DNA from: Polaromonas sp.
GTDB taxonomy: Bacteria > Pseudomonadota > Gammaproteobacteria > Burkholderiales > Burkholderiaceae_C
Reading direction: 5' to 3'
Length of the DNA stretch: 64,000 nt
Assembly: GCF_030680935.1 (NCBI RefSeq)
Contig: NZ_JAUXUP010000004.1
Coordinates: 1 to 64,000 of the forward strand
Shown here: one piece after another, positions 52,163 to 61,123 of the stretch
Numbering within the stretch: position 1 is the stretch's first letter
Layout: the number at the start of each line of letters is the position of its first letter
Translations under genes and position numbers: made by a program
Notes under the pieces: model-generated
The model's database searches: none
What the model saw: the letters and a program-made list of their open reading frames with translations, nothing else
Told to the model about the DNA's origin: nothing

Positions 52163-53773
52163 CTAGCGGCCTTTGAGCGTCCGGCCAAGCAGCAGCACAG
52201 GCAGCAGCCCCACAAGTACCAGCGCCAGGGCAGGAAGGGCCGCCTCTCCAAGCCGCTCGTCACGCGCCAGCTGATACGTCACCACAGCCAGCGTGTCGCT
52301 GTTGAAAGGTCGCAGCACCAGGGTGGCGGGCAGCTCTTTCATCACGTCCACAAACACCAGCAAGGCGGCGGCGCCTATCGAGCGATTGAGCAGGGGCCAG
52401 TGCACCCGGCCCAGCAGGGCCGGGCCTGTGGTGCCCAGCATGCGCGCGCTGTCGTCAAAGCTGGCAGGAATACGGGAGTAGCCGCTTTGTACAGACTGAA
52501 GCGCCACAGCAGTAAAACGTACCAGATAGGCCCACACCACTCCCAGCACAGTGCCTGTGATCCAGTAGCCAGCCGTGCTGCTGGGGGCAACAGCCTGCAG
52601 CCAACCCAAAGGCAGCAACAGACCCACCACAATCACCGCGCCTGGGACTGCATAACCCAGGCTCGCCAGCTGCGCAGCGAACCGGGTCAGGAAATGGGGC
52701 CGACCGCGCAGCGAAAAAGCCAGCCCCAACGCAATGCCGGTGGCCAGCAAGGCACTCAAGCTGGCCAGGCCTACGCTGTTCATGGCCCAGCCCGCAAACT
52801 GGCTCCAGGGCAACTCACCCCACGCGGCAGTCAGGGGACGCAGCATAAACAGCACGGGCAACCCAAAACCCAGTGCAATCGGCAAGGCACACAACACCCA
52901 GGCCAGCACCGCCCGCAAGCCACTCAGGACAATCGGGGCTGCATCTGCCGCACCTGCACGGCCGCCCCGGCTGCCCGCAAAACGCATGCGGTTTTGCGCG
53001 TGCCGCTCGATCTTCAGCAGAACCGCTACCACCAGCAGCAAGGCGGTAGCCAATTGCGCAGCCGCAAGGCGGTTGTCCATGGCCAGCCAGGCCTTGTAAA
53101 TGCCGGCAGTGAAGGTCTGGATTCCGAAGTAGCTGGACACGCCAAAGTCGGCCAGCGTTTCCATCAACGCCAATGCCACACCAGCCGCCACGGCTGGTCG
53201 CGCCAGCGGCAGCGCGACTTCACGGATGCGGCGGCCCAGCGGCGCGCCCAGCAGACGGGCCGCTTCCATCAAGTACACAGCGCGCTCGGACATCGCGGTA
53301 CGCGCCAGCAGATAGACATAGGGGTAAAGGGTCACGGTAAAGACCAGCATGGCCCCACCCAGACTGCGTATCTCAGGCAGCAATCGGCCCTGCAGACCGA
53401 AACTTGAGCGCAGCCAGCTTTGCAGCGGCCCCGCGTATTGCAGAAAATCGGTGTAGGCATAAGCCACCACATAAGCCGGCATGGCCAGCGGCAGCAGCAG
53501 CGCCCAGGCAAAAAAACGGCGCCCGGGAAACTCGAACAAACTCACCGCACAGGCCGTCGTGACTCCCAACAACCCAACCCCCGTAGCCACCGCCAGGCAC
53601 AGCAACAGCGATGTCAGCACATACTCGGGCAGCACGGTCTGCCACATTTCCTGCAGGATGGGCAAAGACTGGCCGCCCAGCTCCAGCCACGACAGCATCA
53701 CCGCCAGCACCGGCAAGGTGAGCGCCGCCATCAGCAGAAACCACAGCGCGGGCGACACAAAACGACGAAACAT
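52163..53773 (-). CDS. fbpB: Iron(III) ABC transporter permease (FbpB-like)
   Basis: A 536-residue inner-membrane protein with about twelve hydrophobic helices in two similar halves. Each half carries an EAA-type loop: EAARLLGAPLGRRIREVALP and DDSARMLGTTGPALLGRVHWP, which dock to the ATPase. This duplicated BPD_transp layout is typical of FbpB/SfuB iron(III) importers. ATG 53771-53773 (MFRRFVSP) was chosen; the longer ORF reaches into the Fur-box region. It is divergent from fbpC. No periplasmic binding protein gene is adjacent. Confidence 0.9.
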   Translation of the reverse strand: MFRRFVSPALWFLLMAALTLPVLAVMLSWLELGGQSLPILQEMWQTVLPEYVLTSLLLCLAVATGVGLLGVTTACAVSLFEFPGRRFFAWALLLPLAMPAYVVAYAYTDFLQYAGPLQSWLRSSFGLQGRLLPEIRSLGGAMLVFTVTLYPYVYLLARTAMSERAVYLMEAARLLGAPLGRRIREVALPLARPAVAAGVALALMETLADFGVSSYFGIQTFTAGIYKAWLAMDNRLAAAQLATALLLVVAVLLKIERHAQNRMRFAGSRGGRAGAADAAPIVLSGLRAVLAWVLCALPIALGFGLPVLFMLRPLTAAWGELPWSQFAGWAMNSVGLASLSALLATGIALGLAFSLRGRPHFLTRFAAQLASLGYAVPGAVIVVGLLLPLGWLQAVAPSSTAGYWITGTVLGVVWAYLVRFTAVALQSVQSGYSRIPASFDDSARMLGTTGPALLGRVHWPLLNRSIGAAALLVFVDVMKELPATLVLRPFNSDTLAVVTYQLARDERLGEAALPALALVLVGLLPVLLLGRTLKGR

Positions 53774-53864
53774 GAAGTCCCAGAAAAGGTAGTTGGCGGT
53801 TCGGCGCGCGGCCTGGCGTCCCGCGCCGGGCGGGGCCAAACCGGGTCAAACCCCCGGTCATTGC

Positions 53865-53883
53865 AAATGAGAATTGTAAGCAT
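53865..53883. promoter_or_regulatory. Fur-like box between fbpB and fbpC
   Basis: AAATGAGAATTGTAAGCAT has an exact left half of the Fur consensus (AAATGAGAATT) and a diverged right half. It ends 14 bp before the fbpC ATG and lies in the divergent gap, so iron-dependent repression of both genes is likely. Confidence 0.65.
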
Positions 53884-53897
53884 CTACAATTACCAGC

Positions 53898-54962
53898 ATG
53901 TTTCTGGACATTTCGCATCTGGTGGTGCACTACGCAGGTCGCTCGCGTCCCGCCGTCAATGGGGTCTCGCTGGGTCTGGTGGCGGGCGAAATAGGGGTGT
54001 TGATCGGGCCGTCAGGCTGTGGAAAAACCACGCTGCTGCGTGCCGTGGCGGGCCTGGAACGGGTACAGGGCGGCAGCATTCTGCTGGCCCGCGAAACCGT
54101 GAGCAGTGACACCGTGCACATCCCCGCCGAGCAGCGCCGCATTGGCATGGTGTTTCAGGACTATGCACTTTTTCCGCATCTTGATGTGGCACACAACGTG
54201 GCTTTTGGCCTGGCGCACTTGAAGCATCCCGAGCGCAGACAACGGGTGGAAGAAGTCCTGGATCTGGTGGGCCTGGGCAGCGTGTACAAGCGTTATCCGC
54301 ATGAGCTGTCCGGTGGCCAGCAGCAGCGCGTGGCGCTGGCCCGCGCGCTGGCCCCCCGGCCACGCCTGCTATTGCTGGACGAGCCTTTTTCCAACCTGGA
54401 TGTGGATTTGCGTGAACGCCTGGCCCATGAGGTGCGCGGCATCCTGAAGCAGGCCGGCGCCACCGCGCTGTTTGTCACGCACGACCAGCTCGAAGCCTTT
54501 GCCATCGGTGACCGCATTGGTGTCATGCATGAAGGCCAGCTGCACCAGTGGGCCGATGCCTACGAGCTGTACCACCGGCCGGCCACACGTTTTGTGGCCG
54601 ACTTCATCGGTCATGGGGTGTTTACCCGGGCGCAGATCTCGCAACAGGGAGACGACGTGGTGGTGCACACCGCGTTGGGCAACCTCAGCGACATGCTGGA
54701 GTGCCCCCTGCCCGGCGCTTACCCTGACGGTATGTGTGATGTCCTGCTGCGCGCTGACGACATCGTGCATGACGACGCGGCACCGGTGAAAGCGCAGATC
54801 CTGCGCAAGTCATTCCGGGGCTCTGAATTTTTATACACGCTTCAGCTCAAAACCGGGGAAACGGTGATGGCCCATGTGCCTTCGCACCACGACCATGCGT
54901 TAGGCGAATGGATAGGCATCCGGGCCGAGGTCGATCACGTCGTGACCTTTCAGCGCGAGTAG
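53898..54962 (+). CDS. fbpC: Iron(III) ABC transporter ATP-binding protein (FbpC-like)
   Basis: A 354-residue ATPase: Walker A GPSGCGKTTLL (about 38-48), signature LSGGQQQRVALARAL, Walker B LLLLDEPFSNLD, and His in FVTHDQLEAF. The C-terminal domain (about 240-354) is a TOBE-like regulatory region with DVLLRADDIVHD. It pairs with fbpB across the Fur-like box. The 3' end overlaps plsC by 13 bp, convergently. Confidence 0.91.
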   Translation: MFLDISHLVVHYAGRSRPAVNGVSLGLVAGEIGVLIGPSGCGKTTLLRAVAGLERVQGGSILLARETVSSDTVHIPAEQRRIGMVFQDYALFPHLDVAHNVAFGLAHLKHPERRQRVEEVLDLVGLGSVYKRYPHELSGGQQQRVALARALAPRPRLLLLDEPFSNLDVDLRERLAHEVRGILKQAGATALFVTHDQLEAFAIGDRIGVMHEGQLHQWADAYELYHRPATRFVADFIGHGVFTRAQISQQGDDVVVHTALGNLSDMLECPLPGAYPDGMCDVLLRADDIVHDDAAPVKAQILRKSFRGSEFLYTLQLKTGETVMAHVPSHHDHALGEWIGIRAEVDHVVTFQRE

Positions 54963-55699
54963 GCTGCGCCCAGCAAACTTTCGACTTCCCTTTGCAGATC
55001 GGCGGCCCAGCTGCGCCGGTCTCTGCCCTCACATTGCTGGGCCTCCCCGAAAATCACCTCGGCCCGCAGGTGCGGCACACAAAGCGTTTCCCAGATCGAG
55101 ACAAAAATGGAATCGTCGTCGATGTAACGCGGCGCAAAACTGGTTTGCCCGGTGTCTGCATCGACAAACCGCAAGGCCACCGGTTGCACACAAGTGTTGC
55201 TGGAGATCGCCGCCTGAAGCAGGTTGGCATGAAAGGGCTTGAGCCTGGTGCCATCACCGGTCGTACCCTCCGGGAACACCGCCAGTACATCGCCCTGCAG
55301 CAAGCGCTCTGCCATGTGGTGCACCACCCGGTGTGCATCACGCCTGGATTCGCGCTGTATGTACAGGGTGCCGGCGCCTCCGGCCAATATGCCGACCAGC
55401 GGCCAGTGCTGGATATCCGACTTGGACACAAAGCGGCAATAACGTGAGGCATGCATCACCACGATGTCCAGCCAGGACAGGTGATTGGCCACCAGCAACG
55501 CCGGGCCGCTTGCAACCGGGGTTCCGCTGACCACCAGTTCGATACCGGCCAGCGGCAGCATGGCCTGGGCCCAGACCTGAACCCGGGCCTCTCTGGCGAC
55601 CTGACCCAGCCGTGGAAACAGCGTCAGGATGGTCCAGATGCCGCCCGCAATGTGCATGAGGCAGCGCAACAGCCGCCACACGGCCTTGATCTGGCGCAT
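54950..55699 (-). CDS. plsC: 1-acyl-sn-glycerol-3-phosphate acyltransferase
   Basis: A 249-residue membrane acyltransferase making phosphatidic acid. Motif I NHLSWLD (H-x4-D), motif III VFPEGTTGDG, with one or two N-terminal hydrophobic segments (HIAGGIWTILTLFPRL). It is the last gene of the algH-ruvX-pyrR-pyrB-pyrC' series, 3 bp after pyrC'. Its tail overlaps fbpC by 13 bp. Confidence 0.9.
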   Translation of the reverse strand: MRQIKAVWRLLRCLMHIAGGIWTILTLFPRLGQVAREARVQVWAQAMLPLAGIELVVSGTPVASGPALLVANHLSWLDIVVMHASRYCRFVSKSDIQHWPLVGILAGGAGTLYIQRESRRDAHRVVHHMAERLLQGDVLAVFPEGTTGDGTRLKPFHANLLQAAISSNTCVQPVALRFVDADTGQTSFAPRYIDDDSIFVSIWETLCVPHLRAEVIFGEAQQCEGRDRRSWAADLQREVESLLGAAYSR

Positions 55700-55702
55700 G
55701 CG

Positions 55703-56995
55703 TCAAGCCTCGTAGGCGACCTGCCCGCCCACCAGCGTCCAGCCCACGCGAGCCGGCAACTGGTAGCCGGAAAACGGCGTGTGTTTGCCCTGGCTCTTCA
55801 GGGTATCGGATTGCACCGTCCATTCGGCGTCTGGATTGAAGATACAAAGGTCTGCCACGCCCCCCTTGACCAGTTGCCCCACGCTGGCCTGGAGGGTACC
55901 GAGCGCACTACCCAGCACCCGGGCAGGGCCAACGGTCAAGACGGTCAGCGCCTGCGCCAAATCCAGTCCACTGTCGTGGCCCCACTTGCAACCCAGGCCC
56001 AGCAGCAACTCCAGCCCGGTCGCACCCGGCTCGGCCTCTGCGAAAGGCAATGTTTTCGCGTCGGCCTCGACCGGCGTGTGGTCAGAGACCAGCGCGTCGA
56101 TGGTTCCGTCGAGCAAGGCCTGGCGCAAGGCGTCGCGGTCGCGCTGCTGGCGCAGCGGCGGGTTCAGGCGCATGCGGCTGTCGAAGTAACCAATGTCGGC
56201 GTCAATCAGGTGCAGGCTGTTGATGCTGACATCCGCTGTCACCGGCAGGCCTTCTGCCTTGGCACGGGCCAGCAGCGTCACGCCGGCGGCACTGCTGATG
56301 CGGCAGACATGCACACGCGCGCCGGTCACACGGACCAACTCGAAAATTGTGTGCAGGGCAATCGTCTCGGCCACCACCGGCACACCGCTCAGGCCGAGCC
56401 GGGTCGCCAGCGCGCCGCTGGCTGCCACACCGCTGCTGAGCCAGCTATCTTGGGGCCGCAACCAGACCGTGTAGCCAAAGGTGGCGGCATATTGGAGTGC
56501 GCGCAGCAGCACCTGGGTATTGGCCAGCGGCACCTCGGCCTGGCTGAAGCCGACACAACCGGCCTCCGTCAACTCCATCATCTCGGTCAAAGCCTCGCCC
56601 TGCAAGGCGCGGGTCAGTGCACCCAGTGGAAAGACGCGCGACTGGTGCTGCTTTTCGGCGCGAAACTTCAGCATTTCGACCAGCCCGGGCTCGTCAAGCA
56701 CGGGGTCGGTATCGGGCGGACAGACCACGCTGGTGACGCCACCGGCCACAGCCGCTGCCAGCTCACTCTCCAGCATGCCTTCGTGCTCGTAGCCTGGCTC
56801 GCGCAGGCGAACGGACAGGTCAATCAAGCCGGGCGCCACCACACAACCGCTGGCGTCAATGATCTTGTTGGGTGAAAAATCAGGCTGTGGGACACCCAGC
56901 GAAACGATGCGCCCGGCAGCAATGGCTACGTCACCGATCTGGTCAAACCCTGACGCCGGGTCGATCACACGGCCATTTTTTATCAGTATCTTCAT
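55703..56995 (-). CDS. pyrC': Dihydroorotase-like PyrC' (catalytically inactive partner of PyrB)
   Basis: A 430-residue amidohydrolase-fold protein. The normal metal motif D-x-H-x-H is [10 protein letters not shown] here, so both His ligands are lost, and it should not be a dihydroorotase. Other family blocks remain: [25 protein letters not shown], and [15 protein letters not shown]. In Pseudomonas an equivalent PyrC' is needed to assemble aspartate transcarbamoylase with PyrB. It overlaps pyrB by 4 bp, in line with a joint complex. Another gene must supply the true dihydroorotase. Confidence 0.9.
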   Translation of the reverse strand: MKILIKNGRVIDPASGFDQIGDVAIAAGRIVSLGVPQPDFSPNKIIDASGCVVAPGLIDLSVRLREPGYEHEGMLESELAAAVAGGVTSVVCPPDTDPVLDEPGLVEMLKFRAEKQHQSRVFPLGALTRALQGEALTEMMELTEAGCVGFSQAEVPLANTQVLLRALQYAATFGYTVWLRPQDSWLSSGVAASGALATRLGLSGVPVVAETIALHTIFELVRVTGARVHVCRISSAAGVTLLARAKAEGLPVTADVSINSLHLIDADIGYFDSRMRLNPPLRQQRDRDALRQALLDGTIDALVSDHTPVEADAKTLPFAEAEPGATGLELLLGLGCKWGHDSGLDLAQALTVLTVGPARVLGSALGTLQASVGQLVKGGVADLCIFNPDAEWTVQSDTLKSQGKHTPFSGYQLPARVGWTLVGGQVAYEA

Positions 56996-57954
56996 GCGTC
57001 GTTCCCCGCAACAATACCCATGACCGCCATGCGCACCGCAATGCCGAAGGTCACTTGCGGCAGGATCACGCTTTGCGCACCATCGACCACCGCCGAATCA
57101 ATTTCGACACCCCGGTTGATAGGCCCCGGGTGCATGACAATCGCGTCGGGTTTGGCGAGCTGAAGTTTTTCATTGGTCAAACCGAAACTCTTGAAGAATT
57201 CGTGGCTGCTGGGCAGCAAGGCGCCGGACATGCGCTCGTTTTGCAGCCTCAGCATGATGATTACATCTGCCCCCTTGATGCCTTCCTCCAGCGTATGACA
57301 GACACGCACACCCATCTGCGCCATGTCGGCGGGCACCAGGGTTTTGGGCCCTACCACCCGCACCTCGGGGCAACCAAGCGTTGTCAACGCATGAATGTCA
57401 GAGCGGGCCACGCGCGAGTGCAGAACGTCACCCACAATCGCCACCGTGAGCTGGTTGAAATCTTTTTTGTAGTGGCGAATGGTATACATGTCCAGCAACC
57501 CCTGGGTGGGGTGGGCATGGCGGCCGTCGCCGGCGTTGATGACATGGACATGCGGCGCCACATGTTGCGCTATCAGATACGGCGCACCCGACTCGCTGTG
57601 CCGCACTACAAACAGGTCGGCAGCCATCGCGCTCAGGTTGGAAATGGTGTCCAGCAGCGATTCGCCCTTGGAGGCTGAAGAACGTGCGATATCGAGGTTG
57701 ATCACATCGGCCGACAAACGTGTGGCAGCAATCTCGAAGGTGGTACGGGTCCGCGTCGAATTTTCGAAAAAGAGGTTAAAGACACTTTTTCCGCGCAGCA
57801 GAGGCACCTTTTTGACCTCACGGTCACTGACGCTGACAAAATTGGCGGCCGTATCGAGGATTTGTACCAGTATGGCCTTGGGCAAACCCTCAATGGACAG
57901 CAGGTGAATCAATTCGCCATTTTTGTTGAGCTGTGGGTTTCGTCGGTACAACAT
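56992..57954 (-). CDS. pyrB: Aspartate carbamoyltransferase catalytic chain
   Basis: A 320-residue enzyme combining aspartate with carbamoyl phosphate. The carbamoyl-phosphate site is [14 protein letters not shown], and there are HAPHPTQ-like [20 protein letters not shown] and the aspartate-site MLRLQNERM. The start at ATG 57952-57954 ([10 protein letters not shown]) is the usual one; the longer ORF lies in the gap to pyrR. Overlap with pyrC' by 4 bp. Confidence 0.95.
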   Translation of the reverse strand: MLYRRNPQLNKNGELIHLLSIEGLPKAILVQILDTAANFVSVSDREVKKVPLLRGKSVFNLFFENSTRTRTTFEIAATRLSADVINLDIARSSASKGESLLDTISNLSAMAADLFVVRHSESGAPYLIAQHVAPHVHVINAGDGRHAHPTQGLLDMYTIRHYKKDFNQLTVAIVGDVLHSRVARSDIHALTTLGCPEVRVVGPKTLVPADMAQMGVRVCHTLEEGIKGADVIIMLRLQNERMSGALLPSSHEFFKSFGLTNEKLQLAKPDAIVMHPGPINRGVEIDSAVVDGAQSVILPQVTFGIAVRMAVMGIVAGNDA

Positions 57955-57997
57955 GCTTATATTCTCCGCAGCCACGCCGGCACAGCAGCACAGGGTT

Positions 57998-58510
57998 TCA
58001 TGACGCGGCTCCCTGTACCTGCAGGCTGAAGCGCCCGTCTTCGGCACGGGCCAGTGCCAGCGACTGCGAAGCCGGCAGCGCCACCCGCGCAGCAGCGAAG
58101 TCGGCCTGGATCGGCAACTCGCGCCCACCCCGGTCCACCAGCACCACCAGCCGCACACTGGCTGGCCGGCCATAGTCAAACAGCTCGTTGAGCACCGCCC
58201 GGATGGTGCGGCCGGTGTAAAGCACATCATCGAGCACGATCAGGTCAGCCGCGTTCACGTCAAAAGGCAGTACCGTCTGTCCGCTGGCCGACAGACCACG
58301 TTGAGAAAAATCGTCCCTGTGCATCGCCGACGAAAGCGTTCCAATTTCGTCGGACAGCGCCAGATCGGCACGCAGGCGCTCGGCGAGCCAGACACCGCCC
58401 GAGGCCACGCCTACCAGCCGGGGCGGACGGGCGCAGTTCGCCAGCAGTTGCTCCATGGCGCGAAGCACTTCACGGTACAGGGCTTCGGCATCCAGGGTCA
58501 GACTGGTCAT
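57998..58510 (-). CDS. pyrR: PyrR bifunctional pyrimidine regulator/uracil phosphoribosyltransferase
   Basis: A 170-residue PRTase-fold protein. The PRPP-binding loop is [19 protein letters not shown] (about 91-109), preceded by [13 protein letters not shown]. It may bind pyr mRNA or act as uracil phosphoribosyltransferase. It overlaps ruvX by 4 bp at its start, and lies 43 bp upstream of pyrB. I see no clear PyrR-binding attenuator in that gap. Confidence 0.9.
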   Translation of the reverse strand: MTSLTLDAEALYREVLRAMEQLLANCARPPRLVGVASGGVWLAERLRADLALSDEIGTLSSAMHRDDFSQRGLSASGQTVLPFDVNAADLIVLDDVLYTGRTIRAVLNELFDYGRPASVRLVVLVDRGGRELPIQADFAAARVALPASQSLALARAEDGRFSLQVQGAAS

Positions 58511-58923
58511 GAAAGACTCCTTAAAAATTGCTCGAGGATGATGCGGGCAGAGGCTGCATCGGCATCCTTCTCCCCCTGTGCCAAGGCCTCTGTGGTGCTA
58601 TAGCGTTCATCGACCTCAAACACCTGCAGGCCGAAACGGCCACGCAACTGGCGGGCAAATTTCAGCGCGCGCGCGGTATTGTCATGGCTGGCACCGTCGG
58701 GATGAAAGGGAATACCCACCACCAGCGCGTCAGGCTGCCACTCCCTGATTTTCAGGGCTATGGCGGTGAATCGTGCATCACCCTCGGCGGCAATACTGCC
58801 TTGCGCGCTGGCGGTGCGGGTCAGGCGGTTGCCGCTGGCAACGCCGGTGCGCTTGAGGCCAAAATCGAAAGCGAGAAATGTTTGCAGTCCGGTGGCCATG
58901 ACAGGCGGGGCCGCTGCGCTCAT
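58507..58923 (-). CDS. ruvX: Putative pre-16S rRNA nuclease RuvX/YqgF
   Basis: A 138-residue RNase-H-fold protein. FLAFDFGLKRTGVASGNRLT holds the first catalytic Asp, VVGIPFHPDGASHDNTARA the central block, and FEVDERYSTTEA plus the final DADAASARIILEQFL (Asp) complete the site. YqgF matures 16S rRNA 5' end in E. coli. Overlaps both neighbours by 4 bp (ATGA type), as expected in a tight operon. Confidence 0.93.
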   Translation of the reverse strand: MSAAAPPVMATGLQTFLAFDFGLKRTGVASGNRLTRTASAQGSIAAEGDARFTAIALKIREWQPDALVVGIPFHPDGASHDNTARALKFARQLRGRFGLQVFEVDERYSTTEALAQGEKDADAASARIILEQFLRSLS

Positions 58924-59507
58924 GCGTGCCCTGCCTCGGGCGAGAGCATCCAGCTCTGCAGGCCCAGCAGCAGCAAGGCCTTGTCGTAACGCTGATCGAC
59001 CGGCGTGTCAAAAATAAGCGCCAGGTCGGCTTCAACCGTCAACCAGCTGTTGTCTGAAATCTCGGATTCAAGCTGGCCTTCGCCCCAGGCGGAATAACCC
59101 AGCGAGACAAACACCTTGCGTGGCCCGGCACCGCTTGACAGCGCTTCCAGCACGTCCTTGGAGGTGGTCATCTCCAGGCCTCCGGGGATGGTCATGGTGG
59201 AAGCGTAGACCGACTCGCTGCCCGCCAGCATGCACTCGTGCAGCACAAATCCGCGCTCGGTCTGTACCGGCCCGCCCTGAAACACCGGCGAATCGGAGAG
59301 ATCGCCGCGCCGAAGCGGCAACTCCACCTTGTCGAACAGGCCCTGCAGGTTGATGTCACTGGGCTTGTTGATGATCAGCCCCAACGCCCCACGGTCGCTG
59401 TGCTCACACATGTAGATAACACTTCTGGCGAATGCCACATCATCCAGCCCGGGCATGGCAATCAGGAAATGGTGAGTCAGGTTGATCGGTGCAGAATCCA
59501 GTGCCAT
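58920..59507 (-). CDS. algH: UPF0301/AlgH (YqgE) family protein
   Basis: A 195-residue protein: LTHHFLIAMPGLDDVAFARS, YMCEHSDRGALGLIINKP, VFQGGPVQTERGFVLH, and GYSAWGEGQLESEI...NSWL blocks define UPF0301/AlgH. Biochemical function is unknown; in Pseudomonas it was linked to alginate regulation. It heads the operon (first gene) and is divergent from the photolyase gene across 70 bp. Confidence 0.94.
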   Translation of the reverse strand: MALDSAPINLTHHFLIAMPGLDDVAFARSVIYMCEHSDRGALGLIINKPSDINLQGLFDKVELPLRRGDLSDSPVFQGGPVQTERGFVLHECMLAGSESVYASTMTIPGGLEMTTSKDVLEALSSGAGPRKVFVSLGYSAWGEGQLESEISDNSWLTVEADLALIFDTPVDQRYDKALLLLGLQSWMLSPEAGHA

Positions 59508-59577
59508 GCGATGATTTTACGCACAGCCGGGCTGCGCGGGAAGAAAAACCCGGCTGCCACGCACACACCATTGCCCC

Positions 59578-61062
59578 ATGAACAAGAAATACGACACGGG
59601 CCTCATGTGGTTTCGGCGCGATTTACGCGCGGACGACAATGCGGCGCTTTACCATGCGCTGAGAACCTGCCGGCAGGTCTTTTGCGTCTTCATTTTTGAC
59701 CGTGACATTCTTGATCCGCTGCCGCGCGCAGACCGCCGGGTCGAGTTCATCCGGGAGTCGCTGGTGGATCTGGACCAGCAGTTGCGGGAGCTGGCCGCGC
59801 CGCATGCTGTGGCCGACGCTGGTCTGATCATCGCGCATGCCTGGCCGGCGCAGGCCCTGCCTGAGCTGGCCAGGTCGCTGGCGGCAGACGCGGTGTTTAC
59901 CAACCACGACGACGAGCCTCAGGCGCTCGCGCGCGACGCCAAAGTGGCCGCGGCCCTGGGGCAGGATGGAAAAGCCTTTCACAGCTTCAAGGATCATGTG
60001 ATTTTTGAACGTGCGGAAGTGCTCACACTGGCGGGCAAACCCTACAGCGTGTTCACACCCTACAAAAACGCCTGGCTGGCCAAGGTAGATCCGTTTTACC
60101 TCAAGCCTTACCCGGTGCCACACTACGCGGCCTCCCTGGCAGCGCGGCCGCCGGCCTTTCGCGCGGCGGTGCCCGCGCTGGAAGACATCGGATTTGCTGC
60201 AACCAACCTCGGTGCGCTGAAAATCGCCACCGGCAGCAGTGGCGGTATGCGGCTGTTGGACGATTTCATGGCGCGTATCGACCAGTACCATGCCACGCGC
60301 GATTTCCCGGCAATCAAGGGCCCGAGCTACCTGGGGGTGCACCTGCGTTTTGGCACGGTGTCGATTCGCCGGCTGGCAGACGCGGCAATGCACCTGCAGC
60401 AGCGCGGCAGCGCTGGTGCAACAGTCTGGCTCAGCGAGCTGATATGGCGTGATTTTTATGCGCAGATCCTCAGCAACTTTCCACATGTCGCAACCCGCGC
60501 GTTCAAACCCGCGTATGACGCGATCTGCTGGGAGCAGGGACCTGCCGCAATAACAATGTTTGAAGCTTGGTGCAAGGGCCGCACCGGCTACCCGCTGGTC
60601 GATGCCGCCATGGCACAGATCAACCAGAGCGGCTACATGCACAACCGGCTGCGCATGGTCACCGCCAGTTTTCTCGTGAAAGACCTGGGGCTGGACTGGC
60701 GCTGGGGCGAGCAGTACTTTGCTGAAAAACTCAACGACTTCGACCTCTCGGCCAACAACGGCGGCTGGCAATGGGCGGCCAGCAGTGGCTGTGATGCGCA
60801 GCCGTATTTCCGTATCTTCAATCCGACCAGCCAAAGTGAAAAGTTTGATGCCAAAGGCAAATTCATACGCAAATACCTGCCGCAGCTGGCCGGTCTGGCC
60901 GGGCCGGACCTGCACAGCCCCTGGCTGGCCAAACCCGTGGCCCTGGCTGCCGCCGGTGTGCGTCTGGGGGACAACTACCCGCATCCCATCGTGCAGCACG
61001 AGGCGGCGCGGGCATTGACGCTGCAACGTTATGCGGTGGTCAAGAAAGCCGCAGAACAGTAG
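59578..61062 (+). CDS. phrB: Deoxyribodipyrimidine photolyase (class I CPD)
   Basis: A 494-residue flavoprotein that repairs UV-induced cyclobutane dimers. N-terminal GLMWFRRDLRADDNAALYHA is the cofactor-binding domain. The FAD domain has SELIWRDFYAQIL, GRTGYPLVDAAMAQINQSGY, MHNRLRMVTASFLVKDLGLD and LSANNGGWQWAASSGCDAQ, with the conserved Trp residues of electron transfer. Start ATG 59578. It is divergent from algH and ends just before a repeat copy. Confidence 0.95.
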   Translation: MNKKYDTGLMWFRRDLRADDNAALYHALRTCRQVFCVFIFDRDILDPLPRADRRVEFIRESLVDLDQQLRELAAPHAVADAGLIIAHAWPAQALPELARSLAADAVFTNHDDEPQALARDAKVAAALGQDGKAFHSFKDHVIFERAEVLTLAGKPYSVFTPYKNAWLAKVDPFYLKPYPVPHYAASLAARPPAFRAAVPALEDIGFAATNLGALKIATGSSGGMRLLDDFMARIDQYHATRDFPAIKGPSYLGVHLRFGTVSIRRLADAAMHLQQRGSAGATVWLSELIWRDFYAQILSNFPHVATRAFKPAYDAICWEQGPAAITMFEAWCKGRTGYPLVDAAMAQINQSGYMHNRLRMVTASFLVKDLGLDWRWGEQYFAEKLNDFDLSANNGGWQWAASSGCDAQPYFRIFNPTSQSEKFDAKGKFIRKYLPQLAGLAGPDLHSPWLAKPVALAAAGVRLGDNYPHPIVQHEAARALTLQRYAVVKKAAEQ

Positions 61063-61064
61063 TT

Positions 61065-61108
61065 GCTATCGTTTTTATAGCTGCTTACGCATATGCAGCA
61101 AGGGCTAC
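61065..61108 (+). repeat. Dispersed ~50-bp repeat, copy between phrB and the chemosensory kinase
   Basis: GCTATCGTTTTTATAGCTGC, then TTACGCATATGCAGCAAGGGCTAC. A typical copy, same orientation as 3693, 2 bp after the phrB stop and between convergent genes. Confidence 0.8.
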
Positions 61109-61123
61109 ATCCGTATTTGGCTA

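Noticed and set aside
52057..52263. 68-codon minus-strand Cys/Trp-rich ORF after fbpB
   Set aside because: It mostly overlaps the fbpB 3' end in another frame and spans the terminator-like hairpin; no sign of selection for coding.
52400..53407. 335-codon plus-strand ORF antisense to fbpB
   Set aside because: Gln/His/Arg-rich composition and exact overlap with a clear permease gene mark it as a shadow frame.
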